A stretch of 64,000 nucleotides of DNA from Bacteroidia bacterium (GTDB lineage: Bacteria > Bacteroidota > Ignavibacteria > SZUA-365): assembly GCA_027493955.1 (NCBI GenBank), contig JAOSJT010000001.1:3521131-3585130 (forward strand). The letters run 5' to 3'. The position numbers and the translations under genes were made by a program. This document shows, in pieces, positions 46,894-56,504 of this stretch. How positions within the stretch are numbered: the first letter of the stretch is position 1; the number at the start of each line of letters is the position of its first letter. The notes under the pieces were generated by a model. That model had not been told where the DNA came from and did no database searches. It worked only from the letters and a program-made list of their open reading frames with translations.

Positions 46894-48315
46894 ATGGAAG
46901 TTGAAATCATAAAAAGCGCCGAAACTGCATGGAAGGAATGTCTTGAGATCATTCGGCCGCGCGTCAAAATATTGACATTTAACACCTGGTTTGAACCCAT
47001 CGTACCGAAAAGTCTGGAAGGATCCCTTCTCACCCTCGAAGTACCCAGTACCTACTTTTACGAATGGATTGAAGAGCATTTCTTCGGTCTTCTGCAGGAA
47101 GCACTCCGCGCCGTCCTCGGTGAGAATGCTGCTCTCCAATATGCCGTCAGTGTACTGAAGCAGGATATTCCGGCGACGCCCGGGAGGTCTCATCAGATTC
47201 CGCAGACAACCATATCTCAAAGCAAAGAAAACGTCCAGAATTTAGCGCAACCTGTTCATGCCGGACGCCCTGCGGAGCCGTTCGTGTCTAACCTGAATCC
47301 GAAATACCTTTTCTCGAATTTCATCCGTGGCGACGGAAATCAGTTTGCCCGTGCAGCCGCAATGAACGTTTCCAATAACCCGGGGGAGACCGCTTTCAAT
47401 CCCCTCGTTCTTTACGGAGGTGTCGGCCTGGGAAAAACACATCTTATCCAGGCCATTGGTAATCACGTGCTTGAGCAGTTCCCCAATAAACGTGTGTACT
47501 ACGTGAGCAGTGAGAAATTCACCATTGACTTCGTGGATGCGATAGAACGAAACAGCACCATTGATTTCTCGTCGTTTTACCGAAGCATGGATGTTTTGAT
47601 CGTGGACGACATCCAATTCTTCTCCGGAAAAGAACGCACACAGGATACCTTTTTCCATACCTTCAATACGCTGCATCAACTGAAAAAACAGATAATTCTT
47701 TCATCGGACAGGCCGCCAAAAGACCTTGTGGGACTCGATGAACGTCTGATTTCCCGTTTTCAATGTGGACTGACAGTGGACATCCAGCCGCCGGATCTGG
47801 AAACACGCATCGCCATCCTTCGAAAAAAATCCGAAAGCGATTATATAGATATTCCCCAGGATGTCATTGAATACATTGCCTCTAACGTCAAATCGAACAT
47901 CCGCGAACTTGAGGGCTGCTATATCGGACTCATAGCCCGGCACACGCTGGAACAACGTCCCCTGGACATTTCTCTTGCCGAAAAAGTGCTGAAAAATGTC
48001 ATCGCTGTGGATAAAAAGGAGCTTTCCATCGAAAACATTCAAAAAATCGTAGCAGATTTTTTCAAAGTTTCGGAAAACTCCCTGCGAATGAAAACCCGCA
48101 AACAGGAGATTGTGCTCCCCCGGCAGGTTGCCATGTTTCTCTGCAAAAAAATGACTCGCGCCTCACTGAAAACCATTGGACTCCATTTCGGCGGTCGCGA
48201 TCATACCACCATCATCCATGCGTGTCGGACTATCGAGCAGGCGATGGAAAACGACGCATCCCTCGCGGGGCATGTCGAGCAAATTGAAAAACAGCTCTCC
48301 TATGTAACGCATTGA
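46894..48315 (+). CDS. dnaA: Chromosomal replication initiator DnaA
   Basis: 473 residues. Domain I (about 1-85) interacts with helicase and regulators, and domain II is a short linker (about 90-130). The AAA+ core starts NPKYLFSNF with Walker A GGVGLGKT (about 175-182) and Walker B VLIVDDIQF. Domain IV ends with the DNA-binding signature GGRDHTTIIHACRTIE. ATG at 46894 has no Shine-Dalgarno site. It is flanked on both sides by DnaA boxes. Confidence 0.98.
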   Translation: MEVEIIKSAETAWKECLEIIRPRVKILTFNTWFEPIVPKSLEGSLLTLEVPSTYFYEWIEEHFFGLLQEALRAVLGENAALQYAVSVLKQDIPATPGRSHQIPQTTISQSKENVQNLAQPVHAGRPAEPFVSNLNPKYLFSNFIRGDGNQFARAAAMNVSNNPGETAFNPLVLYGGVGLGKTHLIQAIGNHVLEQFPNKRVYYVSSEKFTIDFVDAIERNSTIDFSSFYRSMDVLIVDDIQFFSGKERTQDTFFHTFNTLHQLKKQIILSSDRPPKDLVGLDERLISRFQCGLTVDIQPPDLETRIAILRKKSESDYIDIPQDVIEYIASNVKSNIRELEGCYIGLIARHTLEQRPLDISLAEKVLKNVIAVDKKELSIENIQKIVADFFKVSENSLRMKTRKQEIVLPRQVAMFLCKKMTRASLKTIGLHFGGRDHTTIIHACRTIEQAMENDASLAGHVEQIEKQLSYVTH

Positions 48316-48600
48316 TGTTCACATCCCGTGGATAAACCCTGTGGATACTGCGCGGGGACAGCAATCCGAATGTGGATTACCGTCCCCGCTTCCGTTTCGT
48401 CGGAAGCTCTTCCTCGTGGAAGCAGACCATCCACACCACCATCACGTGTTTTCAACATGAATGATTCCTTGAGGTTGGGTGCGTGAAACACATTGAAACA
48501 AAAGGACTTACAGCCCGATGTACGGCTTTTCCACTTATCCACATCCGTAATAATAATCGTTATATTTATTCTATCACTCCCTTGTGAATATACTTGACGT
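48316..48600. other. Probable replication origin (oriC) downstream of dnaA
   Basis: Four DnaA-box-like 9-mers lie in 220 bases: CGTGGATAA (48327-48335), TGTGGATAC (48340-48348), TGTGGATTA (48371-48379) and a perfect TTATCCACA (48535-48543). The last is followed by an AT-rich run with repeated TAA triplets (48548-48575), which fits a DnaA-trio and unwinding element. No gene is seen in this gap. With the box upstream of dnaA this suggests a bipartite origin. Confidence 0.72.
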
Positions 48601-48618
48601 GTGGGTAGGGCCGGAAAA

Positions 48619-50988
48619 ATGACTGCTGTTCAGAATCTGAAGCGTTTCTGGAACGAACAGACAGACGTAAAATCACTTTGTCTTTGTCTGACAGGCAGTG
48701 TTGCACGAAGTGAAGCGACCGCTTGCTCCGATACCGACATTCTGCTGCTCATGGAGGAGGGGCGCGAGGATCCGGAGGAATATGCACATGTAGCCCGTGA
48801 CCTGCAGAGTGTGATTGGCCGGTCGAGCATTGTCTTTCGTTCTGTTGATCAGCTCGCTGATTTGCTCATACAGGACATGCGGTCGTGGCTTGCGTTAACG
48901 GATTCGCGCTTCGTGGCTGGTTCTCGGGAATTGTATGTTCGTTTGTGGGATGCCCTTGCGAAACAATGCCAACACTCCTATCCCGTCATTTTTGAAAAAC
49001 TGAAAGTTCTGACACTCGATCGTCACGCGTTGTATGGGGCTTCTACGTCCTTGCTCGAGCCGAATGTAAAAAGCAGTGCAGGGGCGTTGCGGGACGTTTT
49101 GGCTATCACCTATCTGGAGGTCATACACCTTCTCCGGAATGCTGATACTGCGGTTACGGGAATATCGGACTGGGCCGCACTTATTTCGAACGCTTCACTT
49201 CTCCCTGAGCGGAGAAAAGCGGTTTTGGAAGCACGTTCCTTTTTTCTTCTTGTACGACGCAATCTCCACGAGGTGACCGGTCATTTGAATGACACCTTGA
49301 AGTTCGAGCTTCAGCCGCATGTAGCGAACGCCACAACGAGAGACACAAGTGGAAAAGACGTCGCTATGGTGGAGCAATTCATGCGCCGCTATTATCAGCA
49401 TGCGCGCAATGTGCATCTGGCACTGGAACTTTCGTTTTATGATCACGAAGCTACACCTGTCCATTTTCCCGAGACAGAAGATCACACTGTCATTCATCTC
49501 CCTGTTCATGGATTCTCTCATGGAAAGGAAATCCTGAACATGTTCCTGATGTCGGCACAGAATGGCGGGCGTCCCGGGAGTGACGTCATACGCGCGCTTA
49601 CCGGAGAAAGGCGGTACGATTATTCAGGCACCGCATGCGGACAGATATTCGATGAAATTTTACGGGGAGACCTGCGCGTAGGATCAACCTTGCGGAGCAT
49701 GCACGAATGGGGCGTGCTGAAGATGGTCTTTCCTGAATTTGCGACCGTTGAGTTTTTTTTCCAGCACAATATCTACCACTATTTCACGCTGGACGAGCAC
49801 ATCATTACAATGATAGAGAAAGCTGAAGCGCTGGGAAACGATACATCCGTCTTTGGGGATGTGTATCGATCACTTCGTGATATCTCCGTCTTGTTCTATG
49901 CCGTCCTCCTGCACGACATAGCCAAACCAGTAGACCTTGTGCGACACGAAATCGTAGGCGCAACAATGGTGCCCGAAATACTGCGACGATTCGGAAGGGA
50001 GGACGCGGCCGGGGATGTCGCTTTTCTCGTCAGATGGCATCTTGCAATGGAGCAAATGGCGTTCCGCCGGGATATCCGTGATGAGGCGGCATTGATGTCC
50101 TTTCTGGATTTGGTACAGACTCAGGAGAGACTGGATTTTCTTCTGCTTCTGACCTATGCGGATATGGCCGCATTGAATCCCGGCGTACTCACGGACTGGA
50201 AAAAAGTGATGCTGCTTGAACTGTATCATGCCGCCTCTGCGAGACTCCGCGGAGGAAGCGAAGAAGATGGAGAGGTAGAAGGGGTGAGAGTAGGTGAGCA
50301 GACAGAACCGACGGCATCGGAATCGCTTCTTCGGCGCGCTATGGAAGATGTGCGTGAAGGGGAACCAGTGCGCATTTTCGTCTTCCAGCATCAGGCCTAC
50401 ACGGAAATCCACGTCATCTGTCTGGATCGTCCGCTTCTTCTCACGCAGCTTTCCGCAGCGCTGCTCGGTGCGGATGTCAATGTTATTGACGCGACGATTG
50501 ATACGAGAAACGATATCGCGGTGGACATATTCCGTGTTACCGATATTGTCCGCAACGGCTGTCTCGATCAAGCCGGAATAATGAGAGCGAGGGAGACACT
50601 TCGTCATGTATGCACCGCCGAAGTAACAGGGGAAGAACTCTTCCAACAATTCAGGAGAAAATGGATTCGGAGGATTCGCCGGACGGTGAGGGATAGCGTC
50701 AAAACCGATATCGCTTACCTGGACACAGGCGATGGGAAATTTGGCGACAGAACGATCATCGAGGTATACGCGCCTGATGCGTTTGGTTTGCTGTACATAC
50801 TTTGCAGGGAAATTTCTTCGTTTGGATTGAACATCGTATTTGCCAAAATTGCTACTCGAGTAGATGGAGTCGTCGATTCATTCTACGTACTGGAAGCATC
50901 GGGACATCCATTCACTGATCCTCTTCGGAGAGAACAGTTGCGCCAATCGTTGTTGCGACACATCAAAGACGTATCGCATATGGAGTGA
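48619..50988 (+). CDS. GlnD-like [protein-PII] uridylyltransferase
   Basis: About 789 residues. An N-terminal nucleotidyltransferase domain has GSVARSEATACSDTDIL, with the two metal-binding Asp in SDTD. A GlnD-type helical linker follows, then an HD phosphohydrolase domain with the HD pair in AVLLHDIAKPVD. The C-terminus carries two ACT-like regions (about 590-660 and 700-785). In the family this protein adds and removes UMP on PII in response to glutamine. It is shorter than E. coli GlnD and no PII gene is nearby, so the partner is inferred. ATG at 48619 is chosen; GTG at 48601 is possible. Confidence 0.82.
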   Translation: MTAVQNLKRFWNEQTDVKSLCLCLTGSVARSEATACSDTDILLLMEEGREDPEEYAHVARDLQSVIGRSSIVFRSVDQLADLLIQDMRSWLALTDSRFVAGSRELYVRLWDALAKQCQHSYPVIFEKLKVLTLDRHALYGASTSLLEPNVKSSAGALRDVLAITYLEVIHLLRNADTAVTGISDWAALISNASLLPERRKAVLEARSFFLLVRRNLHEVTGHLNDTLKFELQPHVANATTRDTSGKDVAMVEQFMRRYYQHARNVHLALELSFYDHEATPVHFPETEDHTVIHLPVHGFSHGKEILNMFLMSAQNGGRPGSDVIRALTGERRYDYSGTACGQIFDEILRGDLRVGSTLRSMHEWGVLKMVFPEFATVEFFFQHNIYHYFTLDEHIITMIEKAEALGNDTSVFGDVYRSLRDISVLFYAVLLHDIAKPVDLVRHEIVGATMVPEILRRFGREDAAGDVAFLVRWHLAMEQMAFRRDIRDEAALMSFLDLVQTQERLDFLLLLTYADMAALNPGVLTDWKKVMLLELYHAASARLRGGSEEDGEVEGVRVGEQTEPTASESLLRRAMEDVREGEPVRIFVFQHQAYTEIHVICLDRPLLLTQLSAALLGADVNVIDATIDTRNDIAVDIFRVTDIVRNGCLDQAGIMRARETLRHVCTAEVTGEELFQQFRRKWIRRIRRTVRDSVKTDIAYLDTGDGKFGDRTIIEVYAPDAFGLLYILCREISSFGLNIVFAKIATRVDGVVDSFYVLEASGHPFTDPLRREQLRQSLLRHIKDVSHME

Positions 50989-50991
50989 TCC

Positions 50992-51813
50992 GTGCTTCCT
51001 CTGAACATTCCTGAGCAGCAAAAGCGAATCGGTGTTTTCGATTCCGGCATCGGAGGTCTGACGGTAGTGCGGGCTTTGATGGAACGATTGCCGTTCGAGA
51101 ATATCACGTACTTCGGTGATACTGCGCGCGTACCCTATGGCAGCAAGTCGGCCGAGGTGGTGCGCGAGTACGCTTTTGAGGACACACGTTTTCTTCTCAA
51201 ACATGGCGTAAAGCTCATTGTCGTCGCGTGTAACACCGTGTCCGCAGTGGCGATCGATGATCTGCGTTCGCATTTCTCCGTGCCGATCATAGGAATGATT
51301 CAACCCGGGGCTACTGCCGCTGCTGCCGCAACGACGTCGGGCCGCGTCGGTGTGATTGGAACCCTGGCAACCATCGCGAGCGAGTCCTATCAAAGAGAAC
51401 TGAAAACTCTGGACCGACGGCTCGAGGTGCTGTCACGTGCGTGCCCGCTCTTTGTGCCTCTTGCCGAAGAGGGGTGGACTGATCATCCCGTTTCTCAAAT
51501 GGTTGCGAACGAGTATTTGTCTGATCTGAGGCAACATCATGTTGATACCCTCATACTTGGCTGTACGCATTATCCCATTCTCAAATCCGTCATCCAGAAA
51601 GCGGTTGGGAACGACGTTACACTCATAGATTCCGGCGAAGCCGCTGCGGCGGAGGTGGAGTCGCTGCTTCGTACGCAACAGCTGCTCAACCCGTCGAATC
51701 AACAGCCGAATCACGAATTCTTTGTCTCCGACGTCCCTCAGAAATTCAAGCACCTCGGCAGTCTGTTTCTCGGAAAGCCGGACCTGCGCGTCCATCGCGT
51801 GCACCTTCCGTGA
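50992..51813 (+). CDS. murI: Glutamate racemase
   Basis: Supplies D-glutamate for peptidoglycan. 273 residues. Opens with IGVFDSGIGGLTV; the two catalytic cysteines are in VACNTVSA (about 79) and LGCTHYP (about 188), and PYGSKS binds substrate. GTG start four bases after the preceding stop, so co-translated with the GlnD-like gene. Confidence 0.97.
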   Translation: MLPLNIPEQQKRIGVFDSGIGGLTVVRALMERLPFENITYFGDTARVPYGSKSAEVVREYAFEDTRFLLKHGVKLIVVACNTVSAVAIDDLRSHFSVPIIGMIQPGATAAAAATTSGRVGVIGTLATIASESYQRELKTLDRRLEVLSRACPLFVPLAEEGWTDHPVSQMVANEYLSDLRQHHVDTLILGCTHYPILKSVIQKAVGNDVTLIDSGEAAAAEVESLLRTQQLLNPSNQQPNHEFFVSDVPQKFKHLGSLFLGKPDLRVHRVHLP

Positions 51814-51923
51814 CACGCGTCATGACATTGTCTCCCAAATCCTCGGTTGACTCCTACGTACGCAGGTTTGCCTTTATCCCGGCAGAATTCGTGTCTGCGG
51901 GCAAGCGATGCATTGCCCTTTTT

Positions 51924-51951
51924 TTGAAAAGACACAATAATTCGCTAAATT
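51924..51951 (+). promoter_or_regulatory. Candidate mutAB promoter
   Basis: TTGAAA (51924-51929), 16-base spacer, TAAATT (51946-51951), in the 210-base gap before mutA. Confidence 0.5.
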
Positions 51952-52023
51952 TATCACAACTATGCGGCTTTTTAATGCTGCATTTTGGTTTTCCACTCTA
52001 CATTACGACGAAGAGTGCTGATT

Positions 52024-54102
52024 ATGACAGAGCAGAACAAAGAGAAAGAGAAAAATCCACTGTTTTCGGAGTTTCCGATACCTCTGAAGGAGGATTGGTT
52101 CCGCATAGTGGCCGAGGATCTTGAAGGAGGGGACTTTGACCGAAAGCTGGTTTGGAAAACGGAAGAAGGTTTCTCCGCGCAACCACTGTATTTCCCTGAC
52201 AGCATGATTGAACTCTCCCACGCGGCGTTTTATCCGGGTGAGGCGCCGTTTGTCCGAGGTGCTGCTTCGTTGCCGTCGGACGAAAAGCCGTGGTCCATCT
52301 GTCAGTCACTGTCAACACCCGATCCCGCGGAGGCAAACCGGGAGTTGCTTGATTCTCTGAAACGCGGTCAGCACGGATGCTCCATACGTTTCGATCGGGC
52401 GGCGGTTCTCGCGGAAAGAAAATCCAGTGTACAGCACTATCTGGCTGTGGATGGCGTTTGCGTTCAGTCCCTTGATGATATGGCGGTGCTTCTCAGAGAT
52501 GTACCGGCAAAAGCCGAGATTGAGCTGCGGGGTGGACTCTCGTCGCTGCTCCTTCTCGGAATGGCTCTGGAAGTGGGCATCACTCCGCATCATGTAGATT
52601 TCGATCCGATCTCCCGGCTCCTAATTGACGGAAGTCTTCCCATGTCGTTCGAGGACTGTATGGCGTTGGCAGCCAACACCATACGGTCAATCGAAGCATC
52701 AACACCGACAACATCCATTGTTTCCGCGAGTGGAGAATGTTTTCATAATGCCGGAGCGACGGCGGTGCAGGAAATAGCTTTCACGCTCGCCGCAGGGGTT
52801 GAATATCTTGATGCGTTATCGTCCCACGGTATCGATACGGAATCAGCAGCGAAGCGCATGGGCTTCACGTTCGCCGCAGGCACAAATTTCTTCATGGAAA
52901 TCGCGAAACTGAGGGCCGCTCGCGCGCTTTGGTCCAAAATTCTGTTTCATTTCGATGAAAACGCGGCACACTGCGCCCCCATGCGCATGCATGTACGAAC
53001 ATCGTGGAGACAGCAGACGAAGTACGATCCCTGGGTCAACATGCTTCGGGGAACGGTCGAGTCCATGGCTGCGGCGTTGGGCGGGGCGGACTCCATTTAT
53101 ACGGCACCATATGATGAGGCTGTGACAGCACCCGGGGCGTTTTCCAAACGTATAGCCAGAAACGTGCAGATCATTCTTCAGGAGGAGGCACACCTGGGCC
53201 AAACCGTTGATCCTGCCGGTGGTTCGTATTACATCGAAGAATTGACGGCGTCTCTTGCCGAACATGCCTGGACGCTGTTCCAGTCCGTCGAGAAGGAGGG
53301 CGGTCTTCTTCAGGCCGCGAAGAGCGGAAGCGTACAGACGCAGGTGCTGGAAGCGGCAGGAAGAAAGCAGCAGGATATGGCAGGCAGAAAGTCCATACTG
53401 ATCGGTACGAATCAGTACCCGAATCCGACAGAAGCGGCGTTGGAGCAGAATACTACTGTTCAAGAAATGGCGGGTACGGTCAGGGAAACCGTACTCGGAA
53501 AGATCTCCCGCAAAATGGACCTTGAAGGCGCTCCGGATGCGACGCGATTTGAATCCCTCATGGATACGTTGCGCTCCGGTGCAGCTCTGTCCGAAATCTT
53601 TGAAACGATACCTGTGACCGGGAACTCACCGAACGTCACGCCGCTGCCGCAAGTACGGGCTGCATATATGTTCGAGAAGCTGAGAGATGCTGTCGAAAGC
53701 AGTCCGGCGAAACCCGTGATCTTCCTTGCCACGCTGGGACCGGTATTCTGGCGACGCGCTCGTGCGACGTTCGCGTCGGGATTTTTCGGAACCGCAGGGC
53801 TGACGGTGATAGACAATCCCGGCTTCGCTTCTCCTGAAGAGGCCTGCGACGCCGCCCGACAGGCCGGAGCGGATATTGTGGTCATCTGCAGCGACGATGA
53901 GAGCTATGGATCGGTCGTGCCCACCATGGTGCGGACGCTCAAGAGTACGCAGGCAGGGATGCAGATCGTTGTGGCCGGCTATCCGAAAGACAATATTGAC
54001 GCGCTGCGCGCTGCCGGCGTGGACCAGTTTATCCATGTCAAAGCCGACGTGGCGGCGGTACTCGCTTCCATGCTCGAGAATTTTGGAATCGACCAGAAAT
54101 GA
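52024..54102 (+). CDS. mutA: Methylmalonyl-CoA mutase small subunit
   Basis: 692 residues. The first ~560 form the TIM-barrel domain of the mutase family ([34 protein letters not shown]), and the last ~120 form a cobalamin-binding-like fold ([16 protein letters not shown]...). The fold lacks the DxHxxG histidine, which is normal for the non-catalytic subunit. It pairs with mutB, whose start is 16 bases downstream. The start at 52024 fits the family N-terminus. Confidence 0.95.
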   Translation: MTEQNKEKEKNPLFSEFPIPLKEDWFRIVAEDLEGGDFDRKLVWKTEEGFSAQPLYFPDSMIELSHAAFYPGEAPFVRGAASLPSDEKPWSICQSLSTPDPAEANRELLDSLKRGQHGCSIRFDRAAVLAERKSSVQHYLAVDGVCVQSLDDMAVLLRDVPAKAEIELRGGLSSLLLLGMALEVGITPHHVDFDPISRLLIDGSLPMSFEDCMALAANTIRSIEASTPTTSIVSASGECFHNAGATAVQEIAFTLAAGVEYLDALSSHGIDTESAAKRMGFTFAAGTNFFMEIAKLRAARALWSKILFHFDENAAHCAPMRMHVRTSWRQQTKYDPWVNMLRGTVESMAAALGGADSIYTAPYDEAVTAPGAFSKRIARNVQIILQEEAHLGQTVDPAGGSYYIEELTASLAEHAWTLFQSVEKEGGLLQAAKSGSVQTQVLEAAGRKQQDMAGRKSILIGTNQYPNPTEAALEQNTTVQEMAGTVRETVLGKISRKMDLEGAPDATRFESLMDTLRSGAALSEIFETIPVTGNSPNVTPLPQVRAAYMFEKLRDAVESSPAKPVIFLATLGPVFWRRARATFASGFFGTAGLTVIDNPGFASPEEACDAARQAGADIVVICSDDESYGSVVPTMVRTLKSTQAGMQIVVAGYPKDNIDALRAAGVDQFIHVKADVAAVLASMLENFGIDQK

Positions 54103-54118
54103 TGGCGAGGCAAAAGAA

Positions 54119-56299
54119 ATGAAACCGGATTTTTCACGTATAGCCTACGACTTCAACGAGTTCACTTCACGCGGGTTGGGTGGCTGGCATGAGCGAGCGG
54201 TTCGCGATGCGGAGGGCGAGCTGCCGGACCAACGCGTGTGGATGACGCCGGAACAAATTGGAGTCCGTCCCATGTATTCCGCTGCGGATCTGACAAAGCT
54301 CGAGCATCTGGACTTTCTTTCCGGCATTCCTCCGTTTTTGCGTGGTCCTTACTCCACCATGTATGTGCAACGTCCGTGGACGGTGCGGCAGTATGCCGGA
54401 TTCTCCACCGCGGAGGAATCCAACGCCTTTTATCGCAGAAACCTTGCCGCCGGCCAGAAAGGGCTTTCCATCGCCTTCGACCTCGCGACACATCGCGGCT
54501 ACGATTCGGATAATCCGAGAGTTGTCGGCGACGTCGGTAAAGCAGGAGTAGCCATCGACTCCATCCTTGACATGCAGATTCTGTTCGACCAGATACCGCT
54601 CGATAAAATGTCCGTCTCCATGACCATGAACGGTGCCGTGCTTCCCATTCTGGCGCTGTACATCGTCGCAGCGGAGGAACAGGGCGTTTCGATGGAAAAA
54701 CTCAGCGGCACCATTCAGAACGACATTCTGAAAGAATTCATGGTCCGCAACACCTACATCTATCCGCCGACTCCTTCGATGCGCATCGTATCGGACATCA
54801 TTGCATTCACTGCCCGTCACATGCCGAAGTTCAACTCGATTTCCATTTCCGGTTACCATATGCAGGAAGCGGGTGCCACAGCGGATATCGAAATGGCATA
54901 TACTCTTGCCGATGGTCTGGAGTATGTGCGCGCGGGCTTGAATGCCGGCCTGGATATCGATGCCTTCGCTCCCCGGCTGTCCTTCTTCTGGGCGGTGGGG
55001 ATGAATTTCTTCATGGAAATCGCCAAAATGCGCGCAGCGCGCATGCTGTGGGCGAAACTCATTCGACAATTCAATCCCCAAAACCCGAAATCCATGTCGC
55101 TGCGCACACACAGCCAGACCTCCGGATGGAGTCTGACCGAGCAGGATCCCTTCAACAATGTCGCCCGCACCTGCGTCGAGGCCCTGGCCGCCGCGCTGGG
55201 ACACACGCAATCGCTGCATACCAACGCACTCGATGAAGCCATAGCCCTGCCTACGGATTTTTCAGCCCGCATCGCCCGCAACACGCAGTTGTTCCTTCAG
55301 GAAGAGACGCAGATCTGTCGCAGCGTCGATCCCTGGGCGGGTTCCTATTACGTCGAGCGTCTGACGCATGAGCTTGCACACCGTGGCTGGGAGCTGATTC
55401 AGGAAGTGGAAACCTACGGAGGAATGACCAAGGCGATTGAAGCCGGCCTGCCGAAAATGCGCATTGAGGAAGCGGCAGCAAGAAAGCAGGCACGAATTGA
55501 TTCAGGTAAGGACACCATCGTCGGCGTGAATAAGCATCGGCTGGAGAGGGAAGATCCTATTGACATCCTCGAGGTGGACAACAGCGCCGTTTTGGAAGCG
55601 CAAAAGAAAAGACTTGAAATTCTGCGGGCCAATCGTAACACCACTGATGTACGCAATGCTCTGGAGCACGTACGAGAAACCGCGGCCGGCGATGGCAACC
55701 TGTTGGATGCCTGCGTCAATGCTGCTAGATTGCGTGCAACCGTAGGAGAGATTTCAGACGCCATGGAAGAAGTGTTCGGTAGACACAAAGCTGTCATTCG
55801 CTCAATCACCGGGGTGTATTCCAGCGAAGCCGGAGACGACGCAGATTTTGTCAATGCGCGCGAGCTTACGGACCGCTTCGCCGCACAAGAGGGTCGCAGA
55901 CCACGCATTATGATCGCCAAACTGGGGCAGGATGGACATGACCGCGGAGCGAAAGTGATTTCCACCGCCTTCGCCGATCTCGGCTTCGATGTGGATATCG
56001 GTCCGCTGTTCCAGACGCCGGAGGAAGCGGCGCGTCAGGCAGCGGAAAACGACGTGCACATCGTCGGCGTCTCGAGTCTCGCCGCCGGGCACAAAACTCT
56101 GGTACCCGCGTTGCTCGAAGCGCTTCGTGCCATCGGGCGGGAAGATATACTCGTCGTTGTTGGCGGAGTGATTCCCGTACAGGATTACGAGTTTCTCTAC
56201 GCCGCCGGCGCTTCGGCCGTGTTCGGACCCGGTACCGTTATCGCGAAAGCCGCGCAGCAACTGATGCACATTCTTCTTCGCGAAACGACAGAAAGCTGA
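54119..56299 (+). CDS. mutB: Methylmalonyl-CoA mutase large (catalytic) subunit
   Basis: 726 residues. Adenosylcobalamin enzyme interconverting succinyl-CoA and methylmalonyl-CoA. The catalytic barrel contains [18 protein letters not shown], with the substrate-contacting Tyr and Arg of the family, and [12 protein letters not shown]. The C-terminal B12-binding domain has DGHDRG (His607, the cobalt ligand) and VVGGVIP. It is heterodimeric with MutA. Leads into propionate or branched-chain/odd-chain metabolism; the epimerase and G-protein chaperone are not in the window. Confidence 0.97.
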   Translation: MKPDFSRIAYDFNEFTSRGLGGWHERAVRDAEGELPDQRVWMTPEQIGVRPMYSAADLTKLEHLDFLSGIPPFLRGPYSTMYVQRPWTVRQYAGFSTAEESNAFYRRNLAAGQKGLSIAFDLATHRGYDSDNPRVVGDVGKAGVAIDSILDMQILFDQIPLDKMSVSMTMNGAVLPILALYIVAAEEQGVSMEKLSGTIQNDILKEFMVRNTYIYPPTPSMRIVSDIIAFTARHMPKFNSISISGYHMQEAGATADIEMAYTLADGLEYVRAGLNAGLDIDAFAPRLSFFWAVGMNFFMEIAKMRAARMLWAKLIRQFNPQNPKSMSLRTHSQTSGWSLTEQDPFNNVARTCVEALAAALGHTQSLHTNALDEAIALPTDFSARIARNTQLFLQEETQICRSVDPWAGSYYVERLTHELAHRGWELIQEVETYGGMTKAIEAGLPKMRIEEAAARKQARIDSGKDTIVGVNKHRLEREDPIDILEVDNSAVLEAQKKRLEILRANRNTTDVRNALEHVRETAAGDGNLLDACVNAARLRATVGEISDAMEEVFGRHKAVIRSITGVYSSEAGDDADFVNARELTDRFAAQEGRRPRIMIAKLGQDGHDRGAKVISTAFADLGFDVDIGPLFQTPEEAARQAAENDVHIVGVSSLAAGHKTLVPALLEALRAIGREDILVVVGGVIPVQDYEFLYAAGASAVFGPGTVIAKAAQQLMHILLRETTES

Positions 56300-56322
56300 A
56301 CATATCCGCTTCTATCAGCAAG

Positions 56323-56354
56323 ACGCACTTTCCCAGGGGAGGTGCGTTTTTTTT
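56323..56354 (+). terminator. Intrinsic terminator after mutAB
   Basis: ACGCAC (56323-56328) pairs with GTGCGT (56342-56347), and inner TCCC/GGGA pairing extends it, followed by eight T. Confidence 0.9.
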
Positions 56355-56504
56355 ACGGGAGCGACGATTCATCAGCAGGACCCTTCTGGTTTCACTTCAT
56401 CTGTCCCGCCTGTCTGTATATCGCTAACGGGATTGCGATTGACAGGGGTGTTTCCTACTATACACCAGACGATTTCTCCTCTCACACCGAATCGGACCGC
56501 AGAC

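Noticed and set aside
46768-47220. 150-codon minus-strand open frame over the dnaA start
   Set aside because: It is antisense to the certain N-terminus of DnaA and has no domain or start signal.
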